Assembly (NCBI GenBank): GCA_035534455.1
Contig: DATLRV010000012.1
Span: 1 to 64,000 of the forward strand
Reading direction: 5' to 3'
Length of the DNA stretch: 64,000 bases
Origin: JAJYVT01 sp035534455
GTDB taxonomy: Bacteria > Actinomycetota > Acidimicrobiia > Acidimicrobiales > RAAP-2
A program made the position numbers and the translations under genes. Positions 18,366 to 26,697 of the stretch are shown here, in pieces. The notes beneath the pieces were generated by a model, which was given only the letters and a program-made list of their open reading frames with translations, had not been told where the DNA came from and ran no database searches. Within the stretch, counting starts at the first letter, position 1, and the number at the start of each line of letters is the position of its first letter.

Positions 18366-19465
18366 CCACTCCCGTCTCGGGCGGGCATCGCCGTTCCGCT
18401 GTCGTGAGCCAACAACGTCCGCCGGTGTCGGGCCGCCAAGTCGAGTGCCGCACCGGCGCCAATCAACGCCAAGCCGCAGAGGACCATCAGCCCCAGGTTG
18501 TCACCGGAGCGGGAAGCGCCGCCCAGGCCCGTTTGCGGCGCCCCCGACGGGATGACCGTAGGGCCGCCCGAGTTGCTGCCGCCGGGGCCACCCGGCGAGG
18601 TGGCCACCGGTGGCACAGGGGCCGTCGTGGTCGTGGTCGTGGCCGGCGGGGCCGTCGTAGTCGTGGTTGTGGCCGGCGGGGCCGTCGTGGTCGTGGTGGT
18701 GGTCGGCGGCGGCGATGTGCTCGTCGCTGTGATGCAGGTGGTCGGTCGGGTGATCGTGTCGTCTGTCAAGGTGACAGCTGCTGTTCGCGCCAACACGCGC
18801 CCTGTCACCGTCGCCCCGGTCGTCACCGTCACTGATGTCATTGCCAAGACGTTTCCGATGAAGTGGCTTCCCGTGCCCAGGGTCGCCGAACTGCCCACCT
18901 GCCAGAAGACGTTGCACGCCTGTGCGCCATTGATCAGCTCGACTGCGCTGCCGGACCCGGTGACCAGCGTGGATCCCGCCTGGAAAATGAACACTGAGTC
19001 CGGATCATGCTGTCCGTTCAAGATGAGCGCACCTGTGAGGGCCATTGATGTGCTCGCCGCGGTGTACACCCCAGCAACCAGCGTCTGCCCGGCGAGATTG
19101 GTGCTCACTGAATTCGTCGAGGGAGCTGACTGCGCATTGAGATACGCGGTCGTCAGAGATGTCTGGGCAAGCTCGGCTGTGTGAGTAGTGACTTGCTCGG
19201 TCCCATCGATCACTATCCCTGTTGGTGCTCCCGTGGGCGAGAAGCCCGTGACCGCCGTGCCTGGGTACAGCCCTAGGTCTCCAGACACGACGGTCGGCCC
19301 CGAGTTCGTGATCGTGGAGTGGGCCAATACTGCGTATGTATGGGCTACGCCCAGGTTCACTGGAGCTGTGATCGCAGATGCAGTCGGCGCTCCAATGCCC
19401 CCGCTCAACACGAGCATGCTGGTGGCTGCGCCCACGACCAAGGTCGCCGAAATCGACCAGCGCAT
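18362..19465 (-). CDS. DUF3494 ice-binding-type surface protein with sorting signal
   Basis: This encodes 367 residues. A signal peptide (cleavage after TASA) is followed by a DUF3494 ice-binding-like beta-solenoid (about 35-245). Next comes a Thr-rich linker with three near-identical APPATTTTTT units, then APQTGLGG, a hydrophobic stretch (LGLMVLCGLALIGAGA) and a basic tail, which together form a sortase signal. By family knowledge DUF3494 proteins bind ice or act as adhesins. The start at 19465 is preferred because GGAGG lies 11 nt upstream and it gives a clean signal peptide. GTG 19501 is possible. It is co-transcribed with the sortase. Confidence 0.9.
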   Translation of the reverse strand: MRWSISATLVVGAATSMLVLSGGIGAPTASAITAPVNLGVAHTYAVLAHSTITNSGPTVVSGDLGLYPGTAVTGFSPTGAPTGIVIDGTEQVTTHTAELAQTSLTTAYLNAQSAPSTNSVSTNLAGQTLVAGVYTAASTSMALTGALILNGQHDPDSVFIFQAGSTLVTGSGSAVELINGAQACNVFWQVGSSATLGTGSHFIGNVLAMTSVTVTTGATVTGRVLARTAAVTLTDDTITRPTTCITATSTSPPPTTTTTTTAPPATTTTTTAPPATTTTTTAPVPPVATSPGGPGGSNSGGPTVIPSGAPQTGLGGASRSGDNLGLMVLCGLALIGAGAALDLAARHRRTLLAHDSGTAMPARDGSG

Positions 19466-19497
19466 CGAATGGACAGCCTCCGCGGGCCGGATCGCTC

Positions 19498-19722
19498 TCA
19501 CGAGCTCTGCGCCGAAAGAGGGCGAGCTGTGCGCGATATCAACATCAACGGTCGTCCTTGGCTCTGCAGGGTCTGTCCCGCCTCCAAGACGACACGGTTG
19601 GTCACCGAGCCCAGGAGCCGAACCTCGCTCAGGTCGATGTCGACCGGCGGATCATCACGGGCAACGGCACCGGCGATCGAGTGGTCCAACAATAGAGAAT
19701 GCGATACCCCAAGAGCACACAT
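19498..19722 (-). CDS. Truncated STAS-domain-like protein
   Basis: This encodes 74 residues. PPVDIDLSEVRLLGSVTNR followed by VVLEAGQTLQSQGRPLMLIS matches the central strand-helix-strand of STAS anti-sigma-factor antagonists, but the conserved serine after the D-L-S-x-V strand is not in the usual D-S position and the N-terminal third is absent. A GGGAGAG precedes the ATG at 19722. It may be a small functional STAS variant, or more likely a fragment. It lies 32 bp upstream of the ice-binding gene in the same direction. Confidence 0.45.
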   Translation of the reverse strand: MCALGVSHSLLLDHSIAGAVARDDPPVDIDLSEVRLLGSVTNRVVLEAGQTLQSQGRPLMLISRTARPLSAQSS

Positions 19723-20127
19723 GACGCTCTCTCCCCAAACTCGGCTTGCGACTTTGCGCTGCCAGGGTCCGGAGCATCGCACCTGAGTCAGCTTCCCCAA
19801 CTGACTCCGCACGCGTGGCTTGTATCGTGCTCTTTGCAGCATACCGGTCCTTCGAGCAACCGTCAATCCGTCGTTAGAGTCGAGAGTCGAGTCCGCCCGA
19901 GTGGTGTACGTGGGGTAACCCGGCCTGACGGACCGCCAGACGCGGCGACCACCGCGTCAACCTCGAGTACCTGCGGACCTGATCGCCCCGGCACCGTCCG
20001 GGAGCCGGAACGAGGCGCAGTCGCTGGTCGGTGCCGCTCGTGGCGGACCGGCGGCGTTGTGCCCTCGAGTTGTGCCCATTTGCCGCCGCGCAGAGTCGGG
20101 AAAAGCCAGGTGTGCCACGCTATCTGC
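19723..20127. other. 405 bp intergenic region
   Basis: No gene is supported here. The divergent promoters of the leftward STAS/ice-binding/sortase genes and of the rightward exonuclease gene should lie in it. The AT content near 19730-19860 is higher than in the flanks. I saw no repeat or palindrome of note. Confidence 0.4.
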
Positions 20128-21009
20128 ATGGAGGTTCATCTCGTCGACGGCACCTACGAGCTGTTCCGTCACTACTACGGCTACGCCGCGGGCCGCGGCT
20201 CCCCGTCCGGCCCGGCGGCCACGCGCGGGGTCCTGAGCACCGTCGTCTCGATGCTCGAGGACGGGGCGACGCACGTGGGGGTCGCGACGGACCACGTCAT
20301 CGAGTCGTTCCGTAACGACCTCTGGCCTGGGTACAAGACCGGCGAACAAGTGCCGCCGGAGCTGCGCGAACAGTTCGGCGTGCTGGAGGACGCGCTCGCA
20401 GCGCTCGGCGTGGCGGTCTGGCCGATGGTCGAGCTCGAGGCCGACGATGCGCTTGCGGCAGCGGCCGCCATGGCCCGCGACGACCGCCGTGTCGAGCGCG
20501 TGCTCGTCTGCACCCCGGACAAGGACCTTGCCCAATGCGTCGTCGGTGAGCGGGTGGTGCAGGTGGATCGACGGCGCAAGGTCGTCGTCGACGAGCGCGG
20601 CGTCGAGGAGAAGTTCGGCGTACACCCTTGCTCGATTCCCGACTGGCTCGCGCTCGTCGGGGACACCGCGGACGGTTTCCCCGGCATTGTGGGGTGGGGC
20701 AAGCGCTCCGCGTCCGTGGTGCTCGCGCACTACGTGCACATGGAAGCCATTCCCGAGAACGCCGGCGCGTGGGATCCCGATGTGGCCCGCACGGTGGGTA
20801 GGGCCGAACGGCTTGCCCGTGAGCTGGCCGCGGGACGGGAACGTGCGGATCTCTTCAAGGTGCTGGCGACGCTGCGCGTGGACGCCGAGGTCACCCGGAC
20901 CGTGGACGAGCTGGCGTGGCGGGGTCCGGGCGAGGAGTTCCCGACCCTTGCCGAGGCGATGGGCGGGGCGCCCCTCGTCGCCCGTGTGGCGTCGCTCGCC
21001 GCGCGGTGA
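20128..21009 (+). CDS. 5'-3' exonuclease, PolA N-terminal type
   Basis: This encodes 293 residues of the PIN/FEN-like 5'-3' exonuclease family: VHLVDGTYELFRHYYG at the start, the metal-binding acidic cluster in LEADDALAAAA, VCTPDKDLAQCV, and the helix-hairpin region GDTADGFPGIVGWGKRSA. It acts on 5' flaps and nicked DNA. It stands next to ligase and NHEJ polymerase genes on the opposite strand, giving a DNA-repair neighbourhood. The start is the first ATG consistent with the family N-terminus. Confidence 0.9.
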   Translation: MEVHLVDGTYELFRHYYGYAAGRGSPSGPAATRGVLSTVVSMLEDGATHVGVATDHVIESFRNDLWPGYKTGEQVPPELREQFGVLEDALAALGVAVWPMVELEADDALAAAAAMARDDRRVERVLVCTPDKDLAQCVVGERVVQVDRRRKVVVDERGVEEKFGVHPCSIPDWLALVGDTADGFPGIVGWGKRSASVVLAHYVHMEAIPENAGAWDPDVARTVGRAERLARELAAGRERADLFKVLATLRVDAEVTRTVDELAWRGPGEEFPTLAEAMGGAPLVARVASLAAR

Positions 21010-21027
21010 CCGACGTGGCGGTGCAGC

Positions 21028-22095
21028 TCAGCGGCCGGCGGTGAACACCGTCGAGAGCTCGGCGGGCACCGGCGTCGCCAGCTGGTCGTAGGTGCACGAC
21101 CCGGGGTCGCGATCGGGTCGCCACCGCCGGAAGGAGGTGGCGTGGCGGAACCGGTCGCGCTGGAGGTGGTCGTAGGCGACCTCGCACACCCGCTCCACGC
21201 GCAAGGGCTCCCAGCTCAAGTCCTTGCCTGCGTTCCACCGGCTCTGGGCTCCCGGCATCCGGGACGCGGCCTCCTGCTGGTCGGCCCAGCTCTGCCACGG
21301 GTGACCGTCGAGCGCGCCGTGGCGAAGCGGTTCGAGCTCGTCGACGAACGCGAGCCGCTGCGCCTTGCTGAAGCCCGAGGCGACGCCGACATGGTGCAGC
21401 GTCGACCGGTCGTCGAACAGGCCGAGCAGCAAGGACCCGACGCCGTCCTCCTTGTGCCACCGGAAGCCTGCGACCGCGCAGTCAGCGGTGCGCTCGTGCT
21501 TCACCTTCAGCATCACCCGCTCCCCCTCCCGGTAGCGCAGGGCGGCGGCCTTGGCCACGACGCCGTCGAGTCCTGCGCCCTCGAACCGGTCGAACCAGTC
21601 GGCCGCGACGTCGGGGTCCGAGGTGACCGGGGTCAGATACACCGGTGCCTCTGCGTGCGCGAGAAGGGCCTCGAGTGCCCCCCTGCGGCGCGTGTAGGGC
21701 TCCTCGCGAAGGTCGAGATCGTCGAGAGCGAGCAGGTCGAACGCCACGAACGCTGCAGGAGTCATCTCGGAGAGCAGGGCGACCCTCGATGCGGCAGGGT
21801 GGATCCGCTGCGTGAGCGCATCGAAGTCCAAGCCGTCGGTGCCCACGATCACGATCTCCCCGTCGAGGACGGATCTCGACGGGACCTGGGTGCGCAGCGG
21901 CTCGAGGAGCTCGGGGAAGTAGCGGGTGAGGGGTCGCTCGTTGCGGCTGCCGAGCTCGATCGTGTCGTCGTCACGGAACACCACACAACGGAAGCCGTCC
22001 CACTTCGGCTCGTAGTAGAGGCCCTCTGTGCGAGGAAGCTCGCGAACGAGCTTCGCGAGCATCGGGGACACCGGAGGAGGGACGGGGAGGGTCAC
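21028..22095 (-). CDS. ATP-dependent DNA ligase
   Basis: This encodes 355 residues. The adenylation domain has the nucleotidyl-lysine motif YYEPKWDGFR (Lys31), SRNERPLTRYFPEL, LDGEIVIV, FDLLALDDLDLR and DGVVAKAAALRYREG. The OB-fold follows with VMLKVKHERTADCAVAG. This is the LigC/LigD-ligase type used in NHEJ or excision repair. It begins 20 bp after the end of the polymerase gene on the same strand, so the two form an operon. GTG 22095 gives the family N-terminus, and the in-frame region upstream belongs to the neighbouring gene's shadow. Confidence 0.92.
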   Translation of the reverse strand: MTLPVPPPVSPMLAKLVRELPRTEGLYYEPKWDGFRCVVFRDDDTIELGSRNERPLTRYFPELLEPLRTQVPSRSVLDGEIVIVGTDGLDFDALTQRIHPAASRVALLSEMTPAAFVAFDLLALDDLDLREEPYTRRRGALEALLAHAEAPVYLTPVTSDPDVAADWFDRFEGAGLDGVVAKAAALRYREGERVMLKVKHERTADCAVAGFRWHKEDGVGSLLLGLFDDRSTLHHVGVASGFSKAQRLAFVDELEPLRHGALDGHPWQSWADQQEAASRMPGAQSRWNAGKDLSWEPLRVERVCEVAYDHLQRDRFRHATSFRRWRPDRDPGSCTYDQLATPVPAELSTVFTAGR

Positions 22096-22114
22096 GGTGC
22101 GATGGTAAATGACC

Positions 22115-23119
22115 TCAGGGGGACTTGCGTGCCCTGCTCGGGGCGACACGCGTCGGTTCGTCGGGGGCTTTGGGGTACTCGGGTGGCCAGGGTGCGTCGG
22201 GCAGTCCGTGTGCGCGCTCGGTGGCCGAGAGCTCGAGCAGCGGCTCGAGCGACTGCGGTCGGGCGGCGATGTCCGCCCATGGGTCGCCGTGCCTCTCGAG
22301 GCGCGACGGCACCGACTCGAGGGTGCACGTGTCGGGGTCCACGTCGTCGAGCTCGTCCCAGTCGAACGGGGTGGACACCTGTCCGGTCGTGCGTGGCCGT
22401 ACGAACCAGGCCCCGAACACGGTCTTGTGCGGCGCGTTCTGGTTGAAGTCGACGAACACGCGGCGTCCACGCTCTTCCTTCCACCAGTTGGCGGTGATGA
22501 GGTCCGGGTGCCTGCGTTCCAGCTCGCGCGCGAGGGCGACCGCGGCCGCCCGGACCTCGGTGGAGTCCCACCGCGGCTGCAGGCGGACATAGACGTGGAT
22601 GCCACGGTTGCCGGTGGTCTTCGGGTAGCCGGCGATCCCGAGCTCGTCGAGCAGTGCGCGCGTGTGGCGGGCGACGACCCGGGCGTCGTCGAAGTCGGTG
22701 CCGGGCTGCGGGTCGAGGTCGATCCGCAGCTCGTCGGCGTGGGTGCCGTCAGCAACGCGGTACGGCCACAGGTGGAGGCCGAGACAGCCGAGGTTGACCG
22801 CCCAGAGCACGTGCGCGAGGTCGGCGACCACGAGGGCGTTGGAACGCGTGCCGTTGGGCGTCGAGACCTCCGCCGTCTCCAGCCAGTCAGGCGCTCCGGG
22901 TGGGACCCGCTTCTGGAAGAACGACTTGCCGCCGGCTCCCTCCGGGAAGCGCTCGAGCAGCGCCGGCCGCCCGCCTGCCGTGTTCATAAGGGCGCCGCCG
23001 ACCGCGAGGTAGTACTCGACCAGATCCGCCTTGGTCGCTCCGAGCGCAGGGAAGTAGATCCGGTCCGGGTTCGAGATCTGGACCTCGTGGCCCGCCGCGT
23101 CGACGGACGTGGCGCTCAC
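22115..23119 (-). CDS. LigD-type polymerase/primase (NHEJ)
   Basis: This encodes 334 residues of the archaeo-eukaryotic primase-like LigD polymerase domain: VQISNPDRIYFPALGATKAD at the start, ELRIDLDPQPG (catalytic Asp pair), KTTGNRGIHVYVRL and VFVDFNQNAPHKTVFGAW. It fills and trims ends in bacterial NHEJ. Here it is a stand-alone protein in an operon with the ligase and is not fused to it. No Ku gene is in the window. Confidence 0.93.
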   Translation of the reverse strand: MSATSVDAAGHEVQISNPDRIYFPALGATKADLVEYYLAVGGALMNTAGGRPALLERFPEGAGGKSFFQKRVPPGAPDWLETAEVSTPNGTRSNALVVADLAHVLWAVNLGCLGLHLWPYRVADGTHADELRIDLDPQPGTDFDDARVVARHTRALLDELGIAGYPKTTGNRGIHVYVRLQPRWDSTEVRAAAVALARELERRHPDLITANWWKEERGRRVFVDFNQNAPHKTVFGAWFVRPRTTGQVSTPFDWDELDDVDPDTCTLESVPSRLERHGDPWADIAARPQSLEPLLELSATERAHGLPDAPWPPEYPKAPDEPTRVAPSRARKSP

Positions 23120-23196
23120 GCCACGAATAGTACGGGCCCGCCGGGTGTCGGTGGGGGTCCGCTCGCTGGCGTTGCGTCACTCGCTAGCGTTCCCAC

Positions 23197-23478
23197 GTGC
23201 CGCGGAGCTCGGACCGGCTGGCGGCCGTCACGGTCGAGGTGGAGGGGGTGCCGGCAGTGAGGACCGCGCCGCAATCGAGGGCACGGCTGGTCCAAGACGG
23301 GGTGAGCTGTGTCGAGGCGCTCGTGACGACCGGTCTCCTCGACCCGGCGAGTGCACCGCGTTGGGCGCGTGCATCCTCCGTTGTGGGAGGTCGAGCGGAC
23401 GAGCGCTGTCTCGACCTCGACGGCCCGGGTCGCGTCGTCGCGCAGGCGACCCAGCTCGCGGGGATCCGCCTTGCCTAG
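23197..23478 (+). CDS. Small hypothetical protein
   Basis: This encodes 93 residues from a GTG start, ending 6 bp before the tag gene and in the same direction. The composition (charged, few aromatic residues) is plausible for a protein, with LVQDGVSCVEALVTTGLLD as a likely helix pair. I recognise no domain. It may be a leader gene of the tag operon, or a chance open frame in GC-rich DNA. Confidence 0.45.
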   Translation: MPRSSDRLAAVTVEVEGVPAVRTAPQSRARLVQDGVSCVEALVTTGLLDPASAPRWARASSVVGGRADERCLDLDGPGRVVAQATQLAGIRLA

Positions 23479-23484
23479 GGCGAC

Positions 23485-24132
23485 ATGGCGATGGCGATGA
23501 GCACCGGGCTCGTGGTCGGGGAGGACGGACGGGCACGTTGCCCCTGGGCCGCGTCTGCGCCCGAGTACCTGGCGTACCACGACGACGAGTGGGGACGCCC
23601 GGTCGCCGGTGACGAGACCGTGTACGAGCACCTGTGCCTGGAGGGGTTCCAGGCGGGGCTGTCGTGGCTCACGATCCTGCGCAAGCGTGAGGGGTTCCGC
23701 CGCGCCTTCGCGTCCTTCGACCCGACGGTCGTGGCCACCTTCGGGGAGGCGGAGATCGCGCGGCTCGTGGACGACGCACGGATCGTGCGCCATCGCGCCA
23801 AGATCACCGCTGCCGTCACGAACGCGAGGGCCACGCTCGCACTCTGGGACCGAGGAGGATCCTTGGCGGCGCTCGTCTGGCAGTTCACGCCGTCGGGACC
23901 GCCGGCGCCGCGGCATGCCGGCGAGGTGCCGTCGTCGACGCCGGAGTCCACCGCATTGTCGGCGGCGCTCCGACGCCACGGGTTCGCCTTCGTCGGACCG
24001 ACGACCGTGTACTCGGCCATGCAGTCACTCGGCGTGGTCAACGACCATCTGGTCGGTTGCCACGTGCGAACCTCCGTCGAGTCGGCGCGGCGAGCCCTCG
24101 ACCCGTCCACCGAGTCCGGGCCGCGGGCCTGA
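23485..24132 (+). CDS. tag: DNA-3-methyladenine glycosylase I
   Basis: This encodes 215 residues of the Tag family: RCPWAASAPEYLAYHDDEWGRP with the first zinc ligands, LEGFQAGLSWLTILRKREGF with the base-binding region, and DHLVGCHVR with the last His/Cys ligands. It removes 3-methyladenine from alkylated DNA in base-excision repair. The AlkB homologue further on repairs alkylation by a different route. The C-terminus is slightly extended and low complexity. Confidence 0.93.
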   Translation: MAMAMSTGLVVGEDGRARCPWAASAPEYLAYHDDEWGRPVAGDETVYEHLCLEGFQAGLSWLTILRKREGFRRAFASFDPTVVATFGEAEIARLVDDARIVRHRAKITAAVTNARATLALWDRGGSLAALVWQFTPSGPPAPRHAGEVPSSTPESTALSAALRRHGFAFVGPTTVYSAMQSLGVVNDHLVGCHVRTSVESARRALDPSTESGPRA

Positions 24133-24170
24133 CCGAGTCATCGAGACGCCCGCGGTTGCGGCGGTGGTGC

Positions 24171-24395
24171 TCAGCTGCTCCGCCCGCCCATGACGTCGGT
24201 CCCGCCCTTCGGCTCGGGCTCGCCCATGACGCCGATGTCGTCGTCGCCTTCGGGTTCGCCCATGACGTCGGTCCGCCGCTCGTCGGGCTCGGGTCCCCCC
24301 ATCACGGAGCTGGCGGTCTCTTCGGTTCGCGGACCGCCCATGACGTCGGTGCCTTCTTCGTCGGGCTCCGGTGCACCCATGACCTCGTCGTCCAT
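24171..24395 (-). CDS. VMG-repeat acidic small protein
   Basis: This encodes 74 residues built almost wholly of six degenerate repeats of 12-13 residues beginning VMG: VMGAPEPDEEGTD, VMGGPRTEETASS, VMGGPEPDERRTD, VMGEPEGDDDIG, VMGEPEPKGGTD and VMGGRSS. A strong AAAGGAG sits about 6 nt before the ATG, supporting real translation on this strand. The protein is acidic, Gly/Pro-rich and probably disordered. I recognise no family. It is divergent from ftsH and convergent with tag. Confidence 0.65.
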   Translation of the reverse strand: MDDEVMGAPEPDEEGTDVMGGPRTEETASSVMGGPEPDERRTDVMGEPEGDDDIGVMGEPEPKGGTDVMGGRSS

Positions 24396-24541
24396 GGCAC
24401 GCTCCTTTCGGCAGTCGTCAGCCGGTGGTGCTGGGACGGGCTCAGGGCTGCGCCCGTCGGCACCACCGTCCACCCAAGTCTCACTCAGAATCGGTGCCCG
24501 GGGCCAAACCGACGCTGGCGTGGGGGGAACGACCGAGCGCA

Positions 24542-24575
24542 CCGGGGTTGTAACGTCGGTGGTGTGCAACCCCGG
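24542..24575. promoter_or_regulatory. Inverted repeat upstream of ftsH
   Basis: A perfect 9 bp inverted repeat, CCGGGGTTG (24542-24550) and CAACCCCGG (24567-24575), is separated by 16 nt and ends 32 bp before the FtsH start. It could be a dyad operator bound by a dimeric regulator or an RNA hairpin in the leader. No T-tract follows, so a terminator is unlikely. Confidence 0.5.
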
Positions 24576-24607
24576 CGGAACCCCGCTGGAGGGGGTGGGA
24601 CGGCGGG

Positions 24608-26611
24608 ATGACCAAGAAGGCGACCTCGCCACCTCAGCGCGACAAGCCGACGCCCACCGCGCCGCCGCCACCGCCGCCGTGGCGGCACTGGTTGTGGTTG
24701 CTCGCGATCATCGTGTTCGTCGGGCTGTTCTTCGTGCTGCCGGGCACCCGTATGACAACGTCGGTCACGCTGACCTACAGCCACTTCCTGAAGGATGTCG
24801 CCGCGAAGAACGTGCGCACGATCACGATCGCGCCCGACGGCAGCGCCTCCGGCACGTTGGCGCACGGCAAGCACTACACGACCGTGATCCCGGTGCAGCT
24901 CGCGGGGTCGTCCCTGCTGACAACCCTCGAGAAGCAGGGAGTCCAGATCACCGCGACAGCTTCCACCACCTCGTTCGGCGCGCAGGTCCTCAGCTGGCTG
25001 ATCCTCCTCGTGCCGATCGTCCTCATCGGCTGGTTGTGGGTGCGGCTGTCTCGTCGAGGTGGGGGTGGTGGAGCGCTTCAAGGGGTGATGGGCGTCGGTC
25101 GATCCAGGGCCAAGCTGTTCGACGCGGACCGTCCGTCGACGACGTTCGCGGACGTCGCGGGGTACACAGGCGCAAAGCGCGAGGTCGCCGAGGTCGTCGA
25201 GTTCCTGAGGAGCCCGGAGCGCTACCAGCGAGCAGGTGCGGTTGCGCCCCGTGGAGTGATCATGGTCGGGCCGCCGGGCACCGGCAAGACGCTGCTCGCG
25301 CGCGCGGTCGCCGGAGAGGCATCCGTGCCGTTCTTCTCGGTCACCGGCTCGAGCTTCGTCGAGATGTTCGTGGGGGTCGGCGCCGCGCGCGTGCGCGACC
25401 TGTTCTCCGAGGCGCGCAAACGCGCACCGGCGATCATCTTCGTCGACGAGGTCGACGCGATCGGCCAGCGACGGAGTGGCGCAGGGGCGATCGTCGCCAA
25501 CGACGAACGCGAGCAGACGCTGAACCAGCTGCTGTCCGAGATGGACGGGTTCGACCCCTCGGAGGGGATCGTCGTCCTGGCCGCAACCAATCGTCCCGAG
25601 ATCCTCGACCCCGCGCTGCTCCGGCCCGGGAGGTTCGACCGCCAGGTCACCATTCCTCTCCCCACGTTGACCGAACGCCTCGCGATCCTGAAGGTGCACG
25701 CGCGGGGGAAGCGTCTGGCGAGCAGCGTGGACCTCGAGGTGGTCGCGCGTGGGACGCCGGGATTCTCGGGCGCTGACCTCGCCAACCTCACCAACGAGGC
25801 GGCGATCGTCGCCGTGCGCCACAACCGGGAGGTGCTCGAGGCGGCGGACTTCGACGAGGCACGTGACCGGCTCATCCTCGGCCGCCGGGAGGGTTCGAAC
25901 GTCCTGTTGCCCGAAGAGAAGCATGCGGTCGCCGTGCACGAGGCCGGGCACGCCCTCGTCGCCGCGCACCTCCCGAAGGCCGATCCCGTGGCCAAGGTCA
26001 CGATCCTTCCGGCCGGCCAGTCGCTCGGTGTGACCGAGCAACTGCCGCTCGTCGAACGGCACCTCTACGGGGAGGACTACCTCCACACGATGCTCGCCGT
26101 CCGGCTGGGCGGCCGCGCCGCCGAGCTCGTCGAGCTCGGGCAGGGCTCGACGGGGGCGGCGAACGACCTCGCAGCTGCGACGGACCTCGCCACGAAGATG
26201 GTGCGCGAATTCGGCTTGTCGAAGGAGCTGGGGCCGGTGGGCTACCCGGAGGGCGGCTCGGCGTTCCTCGGCGGCGGGGGACTCGCGTTGTCGAGTCGCC
26301 CTTTCGCCGAGGAGACCCAGGCGAAGATCGACACGCAGGTGGCCGTGCTGCTGTCCGACGCCGAGCGCCAGGCAGTCGAGCTCCTGACCCGGCACCACGA
26401 CGAGCTGCGCCAGCTGGCCGACCTCCTGGTCGCGCAGGAGACCGTGGACGGGTCCGAGGTCTACCGCGTGGCGGGCGTGCCCCAGCCGGCGGCACCGGAG
26501 ATGGAGCCGGGTCTGGAACCGGTCAAGGTGGCGGCCAAAGGAGGGCCGACGAGCCATCGCACGGCGCCCGCCGAGGTGCAGGCGCCGGTGGACCCGGACG
26601 GACCCCGATGA
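24608..26611 (+). CDS. ftsH: ATP-dependent zinc metalloprotease FtsH
   Basis: This encodes 667 residues. A proline-rich cytoplasmic tail is followed by TM1 (about 28-46), a periplasmic domain (47-124), TM2 (125-147) and an AAA+ domain with Walker A GPPGTGKT (221-228), Walker B IIFVDEVDAI and SRH with NRPEILDPALLRPGRFDR. The protease domain has HEAGH (444-448) and a likely third zinc ligand Asp520. It degrades membrane and short-lived cytosolic proteins. A second, divergent FtsH lies at 60243-62216. The 35-residue C-terminal tail is low complexity. Confidence 0.95.
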   Translation: MTKKATSPPQRDKPTPTAPPPPPPWRHWLWLLAIIVFVGLFFVLPGTRMTTSVTLTYSHFLKDVAAKNVRTITIAPDGSASGTLAHGKHYTTVIPVQLAGSSLLTTLEKQGVQITATASTTSFGAQVLSWLILLVPIVLIGWLWVRLSRRGGGGGALQGVMGVGRSRAKLFDADRPSTTFADVAGYTGAKREVAEVVEFLRSPERYQRAGAVAPRGVIMVGPPGTGKTLLARAVAGEASVPFFSVTGSSFVEMFVGVGAARVRDLFSEARKRAPAIIFVDEVDAIGQRRSGAGAIVANDEREQTLNQLLSEMDGFDPSEGIVVLAATNRPEILDPALLRPGRFDRQVTIPLPTLTERLAILKVHARGKRLASSVDLEVVARGTPGFSGADLANLTNEAAIVAVRHNREVLEAADFDEARDRLILGRREGSNVLLPEEKHAVAVHEAGHALVAAHLPKADPVAKVTILPAGQSLGVTEQLPLVERHLYGEDYLHTMLAVRLGGRAAELVELGQGSTGAANDLAAATDLATKMVREFGLSKELGPVGYPEGGSAFLGGGGLALSSRPFAEETQAKIDTQVAVLLSDAERQAVELLTRHHDELRQLADLLVAQETVDGSEVYRVAGVPQPAAPEMEPGLEPVKVAAKGGPTSHRTAPAEVQAPVDPDGPR

Positions 26612-26697
26612 GGGGCGCCCGGATCTGACCGTCCCGCGGCCGGCGGGCGCGTCCGGCGCGGGCGCGCCGGCCGCGGAGAACGATCAGGATTGCGTCG

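Noticed and set aside
24485..26557. 690-residue open frame on the minus strand across ftsH
   Set aside because: It is the antisense shadow of the certain FtsH gene in very GC-rich DNA. It has repetitive Arg/His/Pro composition and no family motif.
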